A stretch of 7,571 bases of DNA from SAR116 cluster bacterium (GTDB taxonomy: Bacteria > Pseudomonadota > Alphaproteobacteria > Puniceispirillales > Puniceispirillaceae): the NCBI GenBank assembly GCA_002722385.1, contig PBLR01000015.1:6601-14171 (forward strand). Reading direction: 5' to 3'. The translations under genes were made by a program, and so were the position numbers. The first letter of the stretch is position 1. Every line of letters starts with the position of its first letter. Under the pieces are notes generated by a model, which had not been told where the DNA came from, made no database searches, and was given only the letters and a program-made list of their open reading frames with translations. Below, one piece after another: positions 5,917 through 7,571 of this stretch.

Positions 5917-6312
5917 TCAGAGATTGAGATTTGAAATTTCAATCAGATTGCCATCCGGATCTCTGACATAAATTGATGTGAGCGGGCCTGTTGCACCTAT
6001 CTTTTGCACCGGACCGTCTTCAATAGCAATCTCTTGCCCGGTCAGCCTTTCAGCCCATTCGTCCACGGGGATATCGGACAGGAAACAGATATCAACCGCC
6101 CCTGAAACTGGATTGCGAGCATGCGGGATATATGGAGATTCTGCGCGATGAAGGTTTATTTTTTGTGCCCCAAAACATAAAGCCAGCCGTTCCGGACTGC
6201 CATCAGCGGGAGTAAAACGGTCCAGTTTCATACCCAGAACCGAACAATAAAAATGCACAGTCTTGTCAATATCAGATGAGGTGAGCACGATGTGATCAAT
6301 AGACCTTATCAT
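5917..6312 (-). CDS. VOC-superfamily protein, glyoxalase-domain protein 5 (GLOD5)-like
   Basis: This is a 131-residue single-domain vicinal-oxygen-chelate protein with two beta-alpha-beta-beta-beta modules. Its sequence runs parallel to GLOD5 as I recall it: SIDHIVLTSSDIDKTVHFY, ALCFGAQKINLH, NPVSGAVDICF, IEDGPVQKIGATGPLTSIY and RDPDGNLIEISN. The expected metal ligands are present: His7 in the first strand, His55 in KINLH and Glu125 in NLIEIS. A divalent-metal enzyme (isomerase, lyase or dioxygenase-type chemistry on a small acid or thioester) is likely, but the substrate of the GLOD5 group is not known to me and it should not be called lactoylglutathione lyase. ATG 6312 is preceded by AGGA at a 6-7 base spacing. 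It lies 140 bases downstream of the CoA-transferase and 70 bases upstream of the PLP lyase, all on one strand, so a shared pathway is possible. Confidence 0.88.
   Translation of the reverse strand: MIRSIDHIVLTSSDIDKTVHFYCSVLGMKLDRFTPADGSPERLALCFGAQKINLHRAESPYIPHARNPVSGAVDICFLSDIPVDEWAERLTGQEIAIEDGPVQKIGATGPLTSIYVRDPDGNLIEISNLNL
5931..5942. repeat. 12-bp perfect palindrome inside the 3' end of the VOC gene
   Basis: TTGAAATTTCAA overlaps the codons for the last residues of the VOC protein (EISNLNL end). It shares AAATTTCAAT with the palindrome at 4705-4721. It may simply reflect the codons used, since Glu-Ile-Ser gives GAAATTTCA. Confidence 0.35.
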
Positions 6313-6452
6313 AGTAGATCCTATGGAAATAATGAGCTCTCTTTTTTAATGCAACGTAAATAGAGCACTCAACAGTCAAAAGGTGAGCAAGCAAAAAAAG
6401 AGGCCTTATGACTTTATTATGCGATAAGTTAGCAGAGTTTCGGAACATGAGT
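6313..6452. promoter_or_regulatory. AT-rich intergenic region, possible VOC-gene promoter
   Basis: These 140 bases lie between the CoA-transferase stop and the VOC start, both on the minus strand. A weak minus-strand promoter can be drawn with TTGAGT (6372-6367) and TTAAAA (6349-6344), 17 bases apart; TTGACT (6379-6374) is a second possible -35. CTCTTTTTT (6339-6347) and AAAAAAGAG (6394-6402) form a 9-bp inverted repeat with a 46-base loop. No clear intrinsic terminator for the CoA-transferase is seen, so read-through into the VOC gene remains possible. Confidence 0.3.
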
Positions 6453-7571
6453 TTAAGCGATTATTTTATTTTTCTGCATCTCATTAATCTGCCTTTCATC
6501 ATATCCCAGATTGAGCAATATAGCTTTGCTGTCTTCCCCGAATTTGCGAGGGGGAAAAACACTGAATTGCTTGTTATCTCCAAATTGAAACCCTGCTGCA
6601 GTTGCACGTTTCCCATTTAATTCAGTAAAGACCGCGCGTGATTCAAACTGCTCTTCTTGGAGGGCTTCACAAATATTACGCAACCGGGCGGCTGGCACAT
6701 GAGCCTCATTTAACAATTTCTCAAGGGTCCTTGCCTCTGAATTCAAACAGGCTTTCATTAGAAGTTTTGAGTGCTTATCATATCTGTGTGAAAGTTCGTG
6801 GTGCTCACAGCCTTTTATTTCTGCAGCTTCCTCAGGAAATCCGAGAACATTCAGAAGAGATGTCATTTGATTTACGGTAAAAGCGCCAATCATAATCACA
6901 CCGTCACATGTTTCATATGCCCCATATCCAGCAAGAGTTGAGTCATTATTTCCTGATGAAGAGAGTACCTCGTCCTTTTCAAGCGCGAAAAAACGATTGT
7001 AATTCATAAGCATTAACGCACAGTCAGCCATTGACACATCAATGCTGCAGCCCTTGCCGGTTTTCTCACGCATATAAAGAGCAGATGCGATAGCAAAAGC
7101 AGCTTGTGTTCCTGTGCTGTAATCAATCACCGCAGGCCCTATCCGTTGGGGGTTTTGGCCCTCCTGAACATTAGCAAACATGGCTCCGGTGAATGCCTGT
7201 ATGACGATATCATATGCAGGGTGATTTGCTTTAGGTCCGGTATATCCATAACCACTCATTGAACAGCAGATAAGCTTTGGGTTGACCTTGTGAAGGCTTG
7301 TTGCTGTAAGACCTAATTTAACCGCTGCATTCATAGTATAATTTTGAACCAGAACGTCTGAATTAAACACTAGTTTATTTAGTATTTCTTTGCCGCGCTC
7401 AGTTTTGAGATCAAGGGCGAGGCATTGTTTGCCGCTACCCTGTGCTCTAAAATGCATTCCCATAAGTTCCTGGTTCTGCAAGGGTTCCGGACCCACAAAA
7501 CGGGCCATATCTACTCTATCAACAGGCTCAATTTTTATAACCTCTGCCCCGAGAACCCCCAATTGATATGT
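6453..7571 (-). CDS. CaiB/BaiF-family (class III) CoA-transferase (5' partial)
   Basis: Class III CoA-transferases move CoA between a carboxylic acid and an acyl-CoA through an aspartyl-CoA thioester. The frame is open to the window edge, and the visible N-terminus TYQLGVLGAEVIKIEP matches the family segment that normally follows about 25-30 residues (LSGIRVLDLT...GP.A), so the start lies outside. The TTG at 7562 falls inside this conserved segment and is not the start. Other features are LALDLKTERGKEIL, SDVLVQNY, SMSGYGYTGP, the YDIVIQAFTGAM helix, and GKGCSIDVSMAD, whose Asp (about 180 residues after the TTG) matches the catalytic Asp169 of formyl-CoA transferase. DVLVQNYTMNAA deviates from the common VLIENFRPG. 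The acid substrate cannot be named. Base composition is lower in GC than in the left half of the window. It is upstream of the GLOD5-like and PLP-lyase genes on the same strand. Confidence 0.92.
   Translation of the reverse strand, partial: TYQLGVLGAEVIKIEPVDRVDMARFVGPEPLQNQELMGMHFRAQGSGKQCLALDLKTERGKEILNKLVFNSDVLVQNYTMNAAVKLGLTATSLHKVNPKLICCSMSGYGYTGPKANHPAYDIVIQAFTGAMFANVQEGQNPQRIGPAVIDYSTGTQAAFAIASALYMREKTGKGCSIDVSMADCALMLMNYNRFFALEKDEVLSSSGNNDSTLAGYGAYETCDGVIMIGAFTVNQMTSLLNVLGFPEEAAEIKGCEHHELSHRYDKHSKLLMKACLNSEARTLEKLLNEAHVPAARLRNICEALQEEQFESRAVFTELNGKRATAAGFQFGDNKQFSVFPPRKFGEDSKAILLNLGYDERQINEMQKNKIIA

Noticed and set aside
5847..5942. N-terminal extension of the PLP lyase from ATG 5942
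   Set aside because: It overlaps the end of the VOC gene, has no ribosome binding site, and its residues do not resemble the family. ATG 5846 has AAGGGAG at 7 bases and gives a family-like length.
6336..6410. GAGCTCTCTTTTTT ... AAAAAAAGAGGCC as an intrinsic terminator
   Set aside because: The paired arms are mostly A/T with a 46-base loop and there is no GC-rich stem directly before a T-run, so it does not look like a normal Rho-independent terminator.
6408..6620. 70-codon plus-strand ORF starting in the 6313-6452 gap
   Set aside because: Most of it is antisense to the conserved C-terminus of the CoA-transferase. The AGAGG before its ATG is only 4 bases away, and no recognisable motif or signal peptide is present.

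Overview
The window looks like a chromosomal segment of a free-living alphaproteobacterium, possibly a marine lineage. This rests on the style of the UreG, HpcH/HpaI and D-2-hydroxyacid dehydrogenase sequences and on moderate GC content. It is a judgement from recalled protein families; no search was run. Genes are dense, with no gene-free stretch over about 190 bases, and no RNA gene, insertion sequence, phage gene or CRISPR array is visible.

Layout. (1) 1-756, plus strand: the end of a urease cluster, namely ureG (5' end outside the window) followed by a 44-codon secreted Cys/His-rich micro-protein. (2) 822-2614, minus strand: an HpcH/HpaI-family aldolase translationally coupled (TGATG) to a D-2-hydroxyacid dehydrogenase, probably a two-step hydroxy/keto-acid module. 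(3) 2806-4653, plus strand and divergent from block 2: psuK-psuG, the two catabolic enzymes for pseudouridine, giving ribose 5-phosphate and uracil. (4) 4797-7571, minus strand: a CaiB/BaiF-type CoA-transferase (5' end outside the window), a GLOD5-like VOC/glyoxalase protein, and a PLP-dependent lyase of the D-cysteine desulfhydrase / L-cysteate sulfo-lyase (CuyA) / ACC deaminase fold.

Blocks 1-3 are recognisable housekeeping or nutrient-scavenging functions: nitrogen from urea, nucleoside salvage and small carbon acids. Block 4 is the least explained part. Its right end is visibly poorer in GC than the psu and aldolase genes, its three genes do not form a pathway I can name, and small palindromes lie on both sides of the PLP-lyase gene.

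Several starts were moved from the longest reading frame to the codon with a proper ribosome binding site: psuK to 2806, the PLP lyase to 5846 and the dehydrogenase to ATG 1820. No clearly new system can be demonstrated from this window. The best leads are the micro-protein after ureG and the CoA-transferase/GLOD5/PLP-lyase group.
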